From contig NZ_JAOQNG010000010.1 of the NCBI RefSeq assembly GCF_025961225.1, positions 1,540,501 to 1,604,500 of the forward strand: a stretch of DNA of 64,000 nt, in the 5' to 3' direction. This DNA is from Azospirillum canadense (GTDB lineage: Bacteria > Pseudomonadota > Alphaproteobacteria > Azospirillales > Azospirillaceae). This document shows, one piece after another, positions 35,797 to 43,756 of this stretch. The notes under the pieces were generated by a model, which saw only the letters and a program-made list of their open reading frames with translations, had not been told where the DNA came from and did no database searches. The translations under genes and the position numbers were made by a program. The number at the start of each line of letters is the position of its first letter. The stretch's first letter is position 1.

Positions 35797-36717
35797 TCAC
35801 CCACCCTCCAGCCCACCCCAGCCGACCGCGCTTCGCGGCTCCGTCGCGTCCCAGCGGTAGGTCTGGGCCATGCGGATGGCGATCTGCTCCACCGGGGTGA
35901 AGCGGCGGCCGGCGACGGTCACCAGATGGACGGTGCGGGTCACCTCCGGCTCGATGATCACGCGTGTGGTGATGCCGGGCAGCAATGCCAGATGCTCCGG
36001 CATCACCGCGCACCCCATGCCGGCGGCGATCATCGCCTGCACCCAGTCCTCGCGTTCGCTGTGGTAGCGGATGTTGACGCTGTGCCGCTTCGGCAGGCCC
36101 AATGCCTCGAAGTGGTAGCGGAACTCGCAGTGGACGCGCTGCAGATAGTCCTCCCCGTCCAGCTCGTGCAGCGGCACCGCGTTCATGGCTTCGAAGCGGT
36201 GGCCCTTGGGAAAGGCGATCAGGTAGCGCTCGGAAAACAGCGGCTGGGCCGTGCAGCGTTCCGGGAAGGTGGGCAGCGCCACCAGCGCCACGTCCAGGTC
36301 GCCCGCCAGCAGCGCGTCCACCAGCGGCTTGGCCGGCAGGTCCTGGATCATCAGGTCCAGCATGGGGATGCGCGCCTTCATCTGCTCGAAGAAGCCGACC
36401 AACCGCGGCGGGCTGATCGTGCACATCACGCCCAGCTTCAGCGGCGCCCGGTCCATGCAGCGGTACTGCTTCGCCTCCGCCAGCACGGCGGCGTTGGCGC
36501 TGTAGATCGATTCCAGGTGCGGGCGGACGAGCCGCCCCAGCTCCGTCAGGTGGGTGTTGTGATGCTCCCGGCTGAAGAGCAGGCCGCCCATCTCCTCCTC
36601 CAGCTTCTGGATCGCGCGGGTCAGCGACGGCTGGGTGACGTTGCACTGGTCCGCCGCGCGCGTGAAGTTCAGCGTGTCCGCAACAGCCAGGAAGTAGCGG
36701 ATCTGGTGCATCTCCAT
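35797..36717 (-). CDS. LysR-family transcriptional regulator (bufferin operon side)
   Basis: 306 residues. The HTH is MHQIRYFLAVADTLNFTRAA followed by CNVTQPSLTRAIQKLE, and the effector domain contains KLGVMCTISPPRLVGF. The start at 36717 has GGAGGTTG upstream. It is divergent from the bufferin operon across 159 bp containing a 17-bp palindrome, so it is the likely local regulator. The usual bufferin regulation known from Caulobacter is by an ECF sigma factor, so a LysR partner is noteworthy. Confidence 0.88.
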   Translation of the reverse strand: MEMHQIRYFLAVADTLNFTRAADQCNVTQPSLTRAIQKLEEEMGGLLFSREHHNTHLTELGRLVRPHLESIYSANAAVLAEAKQYRCMDRAPLKLGVMCTISPPRLVGFFEQMKARIPMLDLMIQDLPAKPLVDALLAGDLDVALVALPTFPERCTAQPLFSERYLIAFPKGHRFEAMNAVPLHELDGEDYLQRVHCEFRYHFEALGLPKRHSVNIRYHSEREDWVQAMIAAGMGCAVMPEHLALLPGITTRVIIEPEVTRTVHLVTVAGRRFTPVEQIAIRMAQTYRWDATEPRSAVGWGGLEGG

Positions 36718-36757
36718 CGCAACCTCCAGACGCCGTGCGTGTGGGTGGGAGAGGGGC

Positions 36758-36774
36758 CATAGCCGGCGGCTATG
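36758..36774. promoter_or_regulatory. 17-bp perfect palindrome CATAGCC-N3-GGCTATG, candidate LysR operator
   Basis: It sits in the LysR/bufA divergent promoter. A second dyad, CCAAAG (36787-36792) and CTTTGG (36821-36826), lies between it and the bufA start. Confidence 0.45.
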
Positions 36775-36876
36775 CACACAATAGGACCAAAGCATTTCAG
36801 GCCGTTCCGGACAACGAATACTTTGGGTTCGTCAACCACTCCCCTTGGCGGGAGAGACAACCGAAGGAGATGACCG

Positions 36877-37212
36877 ATGACCGAAACGACCAATGGCCTG
36901 ACGATTGCCGCCGCTCTGGCCGGTGCCCTGTCCCTGGCAGCGCTCCTGCCGGTCACCAGCACCGCAGCGGCGGAGGCCAGCGGCCTGGAGAAGTGCTACG
37001 GCATTTCCAAGGCGGGCCAGAACAGCTGCGCCAACGACGCCGGCACCCATTCCTGCGCCGGCCAGTCGACCAAGGACTATGACGGCGGCGAGTGGCGGGC
37101 GGTCCGGGCCGGCGTCTGCGCCGAGACAGGCGGCAAGCTGGCGGCGTTCCAGGGCGTCGGCATGCCCAAGGACATGACCAAGGCCGCCTCCGCCACCCCG
37201 AAGAAGAGCTGA
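36877..37212 (+). CDS. bufA1: bufferin precursor, BufA1/DUF2282 family
   Basis: 111 residues. A signal peptide (AAALAGALSLAALLPVTSTA, cleavage about 31) precedes a core with four cysteines at 40, 51, 60 and 81 in the family pattern EKCYGISKAG, NSCAND, HSCAGQ and GVCAETGG. Bufferins are periplasmic copper-binding peptides whose cysteines are modified by the MNIO enzyme BufB; this is known for the family. The operon bufA-bufB-bufC-doxX follows here. GAAGGAGATGACCG precedes the ATG. Confidence 0.9.
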   Translation: MTETTNGLTIAAALAGALSLAALLPVTSTAAAEASGLEKCYGISKAGQNSCANDAGTHSCAGQSTKDYDGGEWRAVRAGVCAETGGKLAAFQGVGMPKDMTKAASATPKKS

Positions 37213-37272
37213 TCCGGACCGCTGTTCCGGACCCCTGCTCCGGACCGCCGCCGGCCGCTGGAGGTTCCCGCC

Positions 37273-38178
37273 ATGCACGCCGCGCCCGACACCCCTCGCA
37301 CCTCCTCTCCCCTGCCTGCGCGAGCGGGCGTCGGGCTGCGGCACCGCCATGTTGCGGATTTCCTGGCCTCGCCACCCACCGTCGCCCCCTCGGTGGCCCG
37401 CGACGTTGCTTGGATCGAAGTGCACAGCGAAACCTATCTGGCGGCCGGCGGTCCCCGCTTGCGGGCGCTGGAGACGATCCGGCGGGACTTTCCGCTCAGT
37501 TGCCACGGGGTCGGCCTGTCGCTCGGCTCCGCCGAAGGGGTCGATGTCCGGCACCTGGACCGGCTGGCGGCACTCTACGCCCGTCTTCAGCCCGAACAGG
37601 TCTCCGATCATCTGGCCTGGAGCACCACGGGCGGCGCCTACCTGAACGACCTGCTTCCCCTGCCCTACAGCGAGGAAGCGCTAAACACCGTCCGCCGCAA
37701 CGTCGAGCGCGTGCAGGAAACCCTGAAGCGCCCGATCCTGGTGGAGAACCCGTCCCGCTACCTGAGCTTCGCGGAATCCACGATCCCGGAGGCGGAGTTC
37801 CTGGCCGAACTGTCGCGCCGGACCGGCTGCGGCCTGCTGCTGGACGTCAACAACATCCATGTCAGCGCCCACAACGTCGGGCTCGACCCGCTGGCCTACC
37901 TCGACGCCATCCCGGCGCAGGCCGTGGGCGAGATCCACGTGGCCGGCCACGCGGTGCACGACACCGGCCGCGGCACGCTGCTGATCGACGATCACGGCAG
38001 CAGGGTGGCCGATCCGGTCTGGCACCTGCTGGACGAGGCCCTGCGCCGGCTCGGCCCCCGCCCGGTGCTGGTGGAATGGGACACGCGCGTGCCGGAACTG
38101 CCGGTCCTGCTGGCCGAGGCCGAACGGGCCGACCGGAGAATCCATGCTGCCGAGACGGAGGCCCGCCATGCTGCGTGA
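37273..38178 (+). CDS. bufB1: MNIO-family multinuclear iron oxidase, BufB/DUF692
   Basis: 301 residues. A TIM-barrel of the MbnB/BufB type that uses two or three iron atoms to convert cysteines of the precursor to thiooxazole-type rings. Conserved ligand-bearing motifs: GLRHRHVADFL, WIEVHSETY, LSCHGVGLSLGS, SDHLAWS, LVENPSRY, LLDVNNIHVSAHN, EIHVAGH and LVEWDTRVP. It lies between the substrate (bufA) and the partner (bufC) and overlaps the latter by 11 bp. Confidence 0.9.
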   Translation: MHAAPDTPRTSSPLPARAGVGLRHRHVADFLASPPTVAPSVARDVAWIEVHSETYLAAGGPRLRALETIRRDFPLSCHGVGLSLGSAEGVDVRHLDRLAALYARLQPEQVSDHLAWSTTGGAYLNDLLPLPYSEEALNTVRRNVERVQETLKRPILVENPSRYLSFAESTIPEAEFLAELSRRTGCGLLLDVNNIHVSAHNVGLDPLAYLDAIPAQAVGEIHVAGHAVHDTGRGTLLIDDHGSRVADPVWHLLDEALRRLGPRPVLVEWDTRVPELPVLLAEAERADRRIHAAETEARHAA

Positions 38179-38938
38179 CCTCCAGGCCGCCATGCGCCGC
38201 GAATTGCTCCGCGCCGGGACGGGCATTCCACCGGGCATTGAATGCGACGCCATTCCGGCGGCCATCCGCTTCGCCATTCACGCCAACAACGTCGTCGGCT
38301 CCCTGGTCGAGGCGCTGGAGGCGGCCTTTCCGGCAACGGCGCGGTTGCTTGGCGGCCCGGCGTTCCGCCGGACGGCCCTGGCTTTCGTGCGGCGGCACCC
38401 GCCGCGCGTGCCGCAACTCCTGGCCTATGGCGACCACTTTCCCGACCATCTCGCCCACACCACGGCGGACCCGCCGGCCGCCGCCGACCTCGCCCGTTTC
38501 GAATGGGCTTGGAACGCCACCTATTTCGCGGCGGACGCGCCGGTGCTGGACATAACCGCGCTGCGCGCCGTGCCGGGCGACCGTTGCCCGGCGTTGCGGC
38601 TGGCGCTGCACCCCTCAGCCCACCTGCTGACCTGCGCCCACCCGGTGCTGGAACTGTGGGACGCGCTGCGCCGGGGCGAAACGATCCCCGATCCCGCGCC
38701 CGCGCCCCAGAATCTGCTGCCCCAGAATCTGCTGGTCGTCCGCCCGTTGCTGGAGGTGCAGGCGGTCACGCTGGGATCGGGCGAGATGACGTTGCTGATG
38801 GCCCTGTCGGCGGGTTCCGACCTGTCGCACGCCGCGATGGCGGCCTCAGCGCTTGAGCCGGGTTTCGACCTGCAGGGCACGCTGCTGGCCCACCTGCAAC
38901 TCGGCACCTTCACCGCCTTCACCACACCCCCATTGTGA
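38168..38938 (+). CDS. bufC1: HvfC/BufC-family partner protein (DUF2063)
   Basis: 256 residues. The N-terminal DUF2063 domain (MLRDLQAAMRREL, FAIHANNVVGSLVEALEAAF, FPDHL) is typical of BufC, which presents the precursor to the MNIO enzyme. The ATG at 38168 is preferred over 38144 because GGAGG lies 7 nt before it. Residues around 180-190 (PQNLLPQNLL) come from a perfect 15-bp tandem duplication at 38705-38734. Translation is coupled to bufB by overlap. Confidence 0.88.
   Translation: MLRDLQAAMRRELLRAGTGIPPGIECDAIPAAIRFAIHANNVVGSLVEALEAAFPATARLLGGPAFRRTALAFVRRHPPRVPQLLAYGDHFPDHLAHTTADPPAAADLARFEWAWNATYFAADAPVLDITALRAVPGDRCPALRLALHPSAHLLTCAHPVLELWDALRRGETIPDPAPAPQNLLPQNLLVVRPLLEVQAVTLGSGEMTLLMALSAGSDLSHAAMAASALEPGFDLQGTLLAHLQLGTFTAFTTPPL
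38705..38734. repeat. 15-bp direct tandem duplication inside bufC
   Basis: CCCCAGAATCTGCTG occurs at 38705-38719 and again at 38720-38734. It keeps the frame and adds five residues (PQNLL). Confidence 0.9.
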
Positions 38939-38948
38939 GGATCAAGCC

Positions 38949-39464
38949 ATGTCGCACGCCGCCATCGGGCACCGCGTTCGCCATCTCCGCGCGCTGCACG
39001 ACCTGACCACCGCCGGCACGGCCGTCGTGGGCGGGGTGAACCGCTGGGGGGCGCCCCTGCTGCAATTGGCGATCCGGCTGTGGATCGCGCGGGTTTTCTT
39101 CCTGTCCGGCCTGACGAAGATCCAGGACTGGGACACCACCGTTCTGCTGTTCCAGGAGGAATACCGCGTGCCTCTGCTGCCGCCGGACCTGGCCGCCCTG
39201 ATGGGCACGACCTTTGAACTCGGCATGCCGGTTCTGCTGGTGGTGGGTCTGGCAAGCCGCCTCGCGGCGCTGCCCCTCCTCGGCATGTCGCTGGTGATCC
39301 AGTTCGTCCTGGGCGCCGCCAACCCGGCCTATGATTCCGTGGAGCATGCCTATTGGATGTTTCTGCTGCTGGCGATCGTCGTGCATGGCCCGGGGGCCCT
39401 GTCGCTCGATCACCTCATCCGTCGTCATCTGGTCCGTGATCTTGGTGGTGCGTCCGGGAGATGA
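38949..39464 (+). CDS. DoxX-family membrane protein of the bufferin operon
   Basis: 171 residues with four helices. LQLAIRLWIARVFFLSGLTK, QDWDTT, MPVLLVVGLASRLAALPLL and HGPGALSLDHLIRRHL define DoxX. DoxX proteins commonly accompany bufferin and DUF692 genes and may supply electrons or quinone redox coupling; that is inference. It is clearly homologous to the N-terminal domain of the DoxX-NDH-2 fusion at 28936. The start ATG 38949 lies 10 bp after the bufC stop. Confidence 0.88.
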   Translation: MSHAAIGHRVRHLRALHDLTTAGTAVVGGVNRWGAPLLQLAIRLWIARVFFLSGLTKIQDWDTTVLLFQEEYRVPLLPPDLAALMGTTFELGMPVLLVVGLASRLAALPLLGMSLVIQFVLGAANPAYDSVEHAYWMFLLLAIVVHGPGALSLDHLIRRHLVRDLGGASGR

Positions 39465-39493
39465 CGGTGACAGCAGATGGTCCATCCGCCTTC

Positions 39494-39540
39494 GGACCGG
39501 CCATCAAGGCCGGTCCTGGCGCCCGCCTTGCGGCGGGTTT
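39494..39540 (+). terminator. two consecutive hairpins after the bufferin operon
   Basis: GGACCGGCC (39494-39502) pairs with GGCCGGTCC (39508-39516) over a 5-nt loop. Then CCCGCC (39522-39527) pairs with GGCGGG (39532-39537), followed by TTTG. The region lies between convergent genes. Confidence 0.6.
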
Positions 39541-39555
39541 GCCTGACGGAGGCGA

Positions 39556-40752
39556 TCAGGCGGTGACGGCGACGGCACGCGTCCGCACGCCTCCCGCCAC
39601 GACCAGCGCCGCCAGCAGCAGCACGATTCCGCTGACGCTGAAGACCCCACCGGCGCCGGTGATCCCGAAGATGGCGCCGCCCCCGGCTGCGCCGGCGGCG
39701 ATGGCGAGTTGCACCCCCGCGACGAAGAGGCCGCCGGCGCTTTCCGCCTCGTCCGGTACGGTGCGGGTGATCCAGGTGGACCACGCCACGGGCACGGCGC
39801 CGAAGGCGACGCCCCACAGCACGATCAGCACCGAGGCAACGACCGGCGAACCGCCCAGGGCGGCCAGCCCGAGCCCGAGGAGCCCCATGGTCAGCGGCAT
39901 GACGGCCAGGGTCAGCCGCATGCTGCGCTCCAGCAGCGCGCCGCCGAGGTAGGTGCCGGCGAAGTTCGCCACGCCAAAGCCCAACAGGATGCCCGACACG
40001 CCGCTGACGCCGACGCCGGTCACCGTCTCCAGGAACGGCCGCACATAGGTGAACAGCGCGAAATGCCCGGTGAAGACGAGAATGATCGACAGCATGCCGA
40101 GCCCGACGCCCGGCCGCGCCAGCACCTCGCCCAGCGTCCGCAGGCTGGTGTGGCCGTTCGGCGCCATGCGCGGCAGCGTCAGGAACTGCGCCACCAAAGC
40201 CACCAACCCCAGCCCGCCGGCCATCAGGAACACCGCGCGCCAGCCGAGCAGGTCGCCCAGATAGCTGCCGACCGGCGCCGCAAAGACCGTGGCGGCCGAC
40301 ACGCCGCTGAAGATCATCGACAACGCCCGCGGGATCATCGCCTCCGGCACCAGCCGCATGGCGATCGCGGCCGACATGGCCCAGAAGCCACCGAGCGCCA
40401 CCCCCAGCAGCACCCGCCCGACCAGCAGGGACAGCAGGTCGGGGGCAAAGGCAACCATCAGGTTGGACACCAGCAGCAACGCCGAGAAGGCGAGCAGCAC
40501 GTGACGGCGATCGATCCGGCGGGTCGCGGCGGAGATGAGCAGGCTGGCGACCAGCGCCACCATGGCGGTCGCGGTGACCGCCTGTCCGGCCATCGCCTCG
40601 GTCACGTGCAGGTCGGTCGCCATCGGCGTCAGCAGGCTGGCCGGCAGAAACTCCGCCGTCACCAGCCCGAACACGCCGAGCGTCAGGGAGAAGACGGCAC
40701 CCCAGGCGGGCTCCGTCGGCACGGCGCTGGCCGGCCTTGCAGGTCCCATCAT
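39556..40752 (-). CDS. MFS transporter, DHA1-type drug/sugar efflux
   Basis: 398 residues with twelve predicted helices. The start MMGPARPASAVP is followed by helix 1 VFSLTLGVFGLVTAEFLPAS, DLHVTEAMAGQAVTATAMVA and the loop 2-3 region TRRIDRRHVL. It looks like a proton-driven exporter of the YdhP/AraJ type; the substrate is unknown. The ATG at 40752 has GCGAGGACAG upstream, whereas the longer frame starts in the divergent promoter. It is divergent from an AraC regulator, which probably controls it. Confidence 0.88.
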   Translation of the reverse strand: MMGPARPASAVPTEPAWGAVFSLTLGVFGLVTAEFLPASLLTPMATDLHVTEAMAGQAVTATAMVALVASLLISAATRRIDRRHVLLAFSALLLVSNLMVAFAPDLLSLLVGRVLLGVALGGFWAMSAAIAMRLVPEAMIPRALSMIFSGVSAATVFAAPVGSYLGDLLGWRAVFLMAGGLGLVALVAQFLTLPRMAPNGHTSLRTLGEVLARPGVGLGMLSIILVFTGHFALFTYVRPFLETVTGVGVSGVSGILLGFGVANFAGTYLGGALLERSMRLTLAVMPLTMGLLGLGLAALGGSPVVASVLIVLWGVAFGAVPVAWSTWITRTVPDEAESAGGLFVAGVQLAIAAGAAGGGAIFGITGAGGVFSVSGIVLLLAALVVAGGVRTRAVAVTA

Positions 40753-40803
40753 GTTCTGTCCTCGCTGGAAGATTATGTTGCGATGCAGAATAGGGTGGAG
40801 CAC

Positions 40804-40851
40804 CCGGACGATCCATGCCATAAAGTCCGCATCTTTTGATCTATCGTCCGG
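40804..40851. promoter_or_regulatory. 9-bp inverted repeat in the MFS/AraC divergent promoter
   Basis: CCGGACGAT (40804-40812) and ATCGTCCGG (40843-40851) are perfect complements separated by 30 bp. The second arm ends two bases before the AraC ATG, so it could be an AraC auto-operator or looped dyad. Confidence 0.45.
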
Positions 40852-40853
40852 AT

Positions 40854-41816
40854 ATGCCTGACCCGACCCGCCTCCATCCCAGCGCCGACCTTGTCAGCGA
40901 GCTTCTGCTCGGGATGCGGCTCACCGGCGTCCAGTACCGCCGCATGCAGGTCGCCCCTCCCTTCGGCATTGGCTTCGGCACGGTGGAGGGGCGGGCGCAA
41001 TTCCATTTCATCGCCCGTGGGCCGGTCGTTCTGCGGCTGCTCGCCGGCGGCACCTTCACGCTGAACACGGGTGATGCGGTGCTGTTGCCGCGCGGTGGCG
41101 CGCACGAACTGCTGTCGGCGCCGGAGTTGCCGGCCCGCGATGTCTACAGCTTCGCGACGGCGCCTCTGTGCGGCAATGTCAGCGCGCTCGAATCCTGCCC
41201 GGCCGAAAGCTGCCGCACGAAGGACGCGGTCATCTTCTCCGGCTGCATGGAGTTCGACCTCGGCGCCATGCAGCCGCTGGTCGGCTTGATGCCCGAGGTG
41301 ATGCAGGTCGGCACCCTGCTCGACCGCTACCCCGAGATGCTGCCGATGCTGGAGGCGATGGAGCGCGAGGCGCGGGCCGAACGCGCCGGCTACGCCGGTA
41401 TCCTGGCCCGGCTGGCCGACGTGGTGTCCGCCTCCATCGTGCGCGGCTGGGTGGAGTGCGGCTGCGGTGATGCGCACGGCTGGATCGATGCGCTGCGCGA
41501 CCCGCGGCTCGGCCGCGTCATCTCCGCGCTGCATCGGGACCCCGGCCGCAACTGGACCGTGGCGGAACTGGCCGCGGAGATGGGGGCCTCGCGTTCCGTG
41601 TTCGCGGAACGCTTTCTGGCGGTGACCGGCGTGACCCCGGTCCGCTATGTGACGGAACTCCGCATGCGGCTGGCCGCCCAGTGGATCGGGCGGGAGCGGG
41701 TGTCGATCGACACCGCCGCGCATCGGCTCGGCTACGGCTCCCAGGCCGCCTTCAGCCGCGCCTTCAAGCGCATCATGGGCCACTCGCCCGGCGCTTCGCG
41801 CGACGCGGCGTCCTAA
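40854..41816 (+). CDS. AraC-family transcriptional regulator with cupin domain
   Basis: 320 residues. The N-terminal cupin_6-type domain (FHFIARGPVVLRLLAGG, GDAVLLPRGGAHEL) carries a conserved CP motif (SCPAESC). The C-terminal pair of AraC helix-turn-helix units is LAAEMGASRSVFAERF and AAHRLGYGSQAAFSRAFK. It likely activates the divergent MFS exporter. The TTG at 40836 is possible, but ATG 40854 starts cleanly. The TAA stop at 41814 lies inside the palindrome of the composite repeat. Confidence 0.88.
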   Translation: MPDPTRLHPSADLVSELLLGMRLTGVQYRRMQVAPPFGIGFGTVEGRAQFHFIARGPVVLRLLAGGTFTLNTGDAVLLPRGGAHELLSAPELPARDVYSFATAPLCGNVSALESCPAESCRTKDAVIFSGCMEFDLGAMQPLVGLMPEVMQVGTLLDRYPEMLPMLEAMEREARAERAGYAGILARLADVVSASIVRGWVECGCGDAHGWIDALRDPRLGRVISALHRDPGRNWTVAELAAEMGASRSVFAERFLAVTGVTPVRYVTELRMRLAAQWIGRERVSIDTAAHRLGYGSQAAFSRAFKRIMGHSPGASRDAAS

Positions 41817-41928
41817 AGCGAATTTGCATTCGCTTTAGATTCATATGACCTCATGTGCCGGTCGGGCTTCGGCCGCATGGTCGGCCGGGACCGCCGTCGC
41901 GGTCCAAGGCGGATCGCAATCCGCTTTA
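41813..41928 (-). repeat. composite palindromic repeat, copy 2 (short form)
   Basis: CTAAAGCGAAT/ATTCGCTTTAG (41813-41823 and 41828-41838) ends one side and GCGGAT/ATCCGC (about 41909-41925) the other. In reverse complement, the interior GGACCGCGACGGCGG, GCGGCCGAAGCCCG and CATGAGG follow the same order as 12094-12289, lacking about 80 bp. It lies between the AraC stop and the DUF3891 stop. Confidence 0.8.
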
Positions 41929-41944
41929 GCACCGGCACGCCGAT

Positions 41945-42742
41945 TCACGGCCGCGGGCGTCTCAAGCCGGTGACGATGGTGACGGGTTCAGCATCGTCCA
42001 GCGCGTGGCGCATCGCCGCCTCGTCGGTGAAACGGCCGCGCAGGCGCCGTCCCTCGCAGACGACCTCGATGCGGTCCGCGGCGAATGGCCAAGGATCGGC
42101 GACCAAGTCCGCCGGGTCACCGGACGGTGAGCGAAGGCGCAGTTCCGTCCGGGCCTCGCCGGCGGTTGGGACATTGGGGATGCGCGCGTCACCGGTGAGC
42201 CCCCATCCGATCTCCAGGGACATGCGGTCCACGGTGGCGACGAGCAACCGGTTGCGCTCGACCGCCTGCGGGGAGAGAGCCGTCGCGTAACGCGGATCGG
42301 CGGACAGCGCCCCGATGCAGGCGCGCTGGAAGCGATGCTGGTCTTCCAGGAAGCGGCGAACCAGCGCGGCATCCTCCGGAGATGCCTTGGCGAAATCGAA
42401 GAAGCTGCCGTAGATCGTGTCGGCGTGCAGCGAGACAAGGAGGGCCGGATAGCGCCCGAACGCCAGCGCGCGACGCACACCGTCCGTCCAAAGCCCGGTG
42501 TGGACGGCGGCGCCAAGCTCCTGGAAGCTGTGCGGGCGGCCGGTCTCCGGGTTCAGCGTCGGTGCGGACTCCCAGGACAGCCAACCGATGTCGTGCAGTT
42601 CGGCCCCAAGGCAGACCTCCTCGAAGGGCGCGGCCGGAGTGAAGACCTCGTTGCCCCAGGCGCGGAGCAACTGTCCGGACAGCCAAGCATGGCTCGGCTG
42701 CGGGATGGCGATCGCATCGTCGCCGACATTGCGAAACAGCAT
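41945..42742 (-). CDS. DUF3891 family protein
   Basis: 265 residues. Family pattern IPQPSHAWLSGQLLRAWGN followed by GAELHDIGWLSWESAP and LVSLHADTIYG. The His-Asp in HDIGW resembles an HD-type metal site, so a hydrolase is possible, but no function is known to me. The C-terminal part is variable. There is no close operon partner: 157 bp of repeat-bearing DNA separate it from the next gene upstream. Confidence 0.75.
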   Translation of the reverse strand: MLFRNVGDDAIAIPQPSHAWLSGQLLRAWGNEVFTPAAPFEEVCLGAELHDIGWLSWESAPTLNPETGRPHSFQELGAAVHTGLWTDGVRRALAFGRYPALLVSLHADTIYGSFFDFAKASPEDAALVRRFLEDQHRFQRACIGALSADPRYATALSPQAVERNRLLVATVDRMSLEIGWGLTGDARIPNVPTAGEARTELRLRSPSGDPADLVADPWPFAADRIEVVCEGRRLRGRFTDEAAMRHALDDAEPVTIVTGLRRPRP

Positions 42743-42820
42743 GGCGGATCCCCGAGGTCATGGTCGGGCGCGAGGCCGCCGACCCGTATCCTGACAACGG
42801 ATGCGGGCGGAGTTCATCCC

Positions 42821-42880
42821 GTTGGATGAGGGCCCGTTGGATGAGGGCCCGTTGGATGAGGGCCCGTTGGATGAGGGCCG
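42821..42880. repeat. four tandem copies of a 15-bp unit
   Basis: GTTGGATGAGGGCCC is repeated perfectly at 42821, 42836 and 42851, and again at 42866 with the last base changed. A unit of 15 bp keeps any reading frame. It lies between two minus-strand genes, so it is probably untranslated. Confidence 0.95.
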
Positions 42881-42899
42881 GCCTCCCGCGCCCCGTCGG

Positions 42900-43739
42900 T
42901 CAGGACGTTTGCGGGCCGTGCGTCCGGAAGAACCCGTTGAGCGCATCGAACGGCTCGGCCTCGCCCAGGGCATCGAAGCGTCCGTGGTCGGCGAGCATGC
43001 GCGCCGCTCGGAGGAAGCCGCCCCACGCGGCGCGGTTGAGCCCGCTGCCCAGGCTGATGCGCCGCACGCCCAACGCGGCGATCTGTTCCACCGACAGGCC
43101 GATCGGCGAGGAGACCAGGAGGTTGAGCGGCTTCGGGCGTACGGCATCGACCGCTGCCCTGATGGCGTCCGGTGTCCGCAGGCCCGGCGCGTAGAGGACA
43201 TCCGCCCCCGCCCCGGCGTAGGCCGGCAAGCGGCGCAGCGCCTCCTCGACCGCCGCCGGGTGCTTCACCAGCAAGGCCTCGCAGCGGGCGGTCAGCAGAA
43301 CGCCGCTTCCCTTCAACGCCTCCGCCGCCGCGGCCACGCGCTCGACGGCGTGATGGAAGTCGTACAGCGGCTTCGACGGGTCGCCCGTGGCATCCTCGAT
43401 GGACAGGCCGGCCACGCCGGTGTCGGCGCAGAGGAGAACGTTGCGGGCCACGCCTTCACAATCATGGGCATAGCCGGATTCGAAATCGGCGTTCACCGGC
43501 AGGTCGGTTGCCCGGACCATGTCGGCGATGTGGGCCAGCATGTCCCCGCACGACACCGCCCAGTCGGCGTCGGGAAGCCCCCGCGCGAAGGCGAAACCCG
43601 CCGACGTGGTGGCCAGCGCGCGGAATCCGAGCTGCTTCAGCATCAACGCGCTTCCGACATCCCATGGATTGGGAATGACGAAGCAGCCGTCCTGGTGGAG
43701 GTCGGCAAATGCAGCGCGGGCTTGGCGGTGATCGGCCAT
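42900..43739 (-). CDS. isocitrate lyase/PEP mutase-superfamily protein
   Basis: 279 residues. The PEP-mutase-like barrel has IPNPWDVGSALMLKQLGFRA, LPVNADFESGYAHD, AGLSIEDATGD and LLTARCEALL. This group cleaves or rearranges 2-oxo/2-hydroxy acids at a Mg site; the substrate is unknown. ATG 43739 is chosen because AGAGGAAAACCGTG precedes it; the longer ATG at 43760 overlaps the preceding kinase stop. It follows the kinase gene by 17 bp on the same strand. Confidence 0.85.
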   Translation of the reverse strand: MADHRQARAAFADLHQDGCFVIPNPWDVGSALMLKQLGFRALATTSAGFAFARGLPDADWAVSCGDMLAHIADMVRATDLPVNADFESGYAHDCEGVARNVLLCADTGVAGLSIEDATGDPSKPLYDFHHAVERVAAAAEALKGSGVLLTARCEALLVKHPAAVEEALRRLPAYAGAGADVLYAPGLRTPDAIRAAVDAVRPKPLNLLVSSPIGLSVEQIAALGVRRISLGSGLNRAAWGGFLRAARMLADHGRFDALGEAEPFDALNGFFRTHGPQTS

Positions 43740-43756
43740 CACGGTTTTCCTCTGAG

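Noticed and set aside
36832..37611. Minus-strand frame opposite bufA/bufB
   Set aside because: bufA and bufB have conserved cysteine and metal-ligand patterns; the antisense frame has none.
42821..42880. Tandem repeats as a CRISPR array
   Set aside because: Units of 15 bp are directly adjacent with no spacers, and no cas genes are present.
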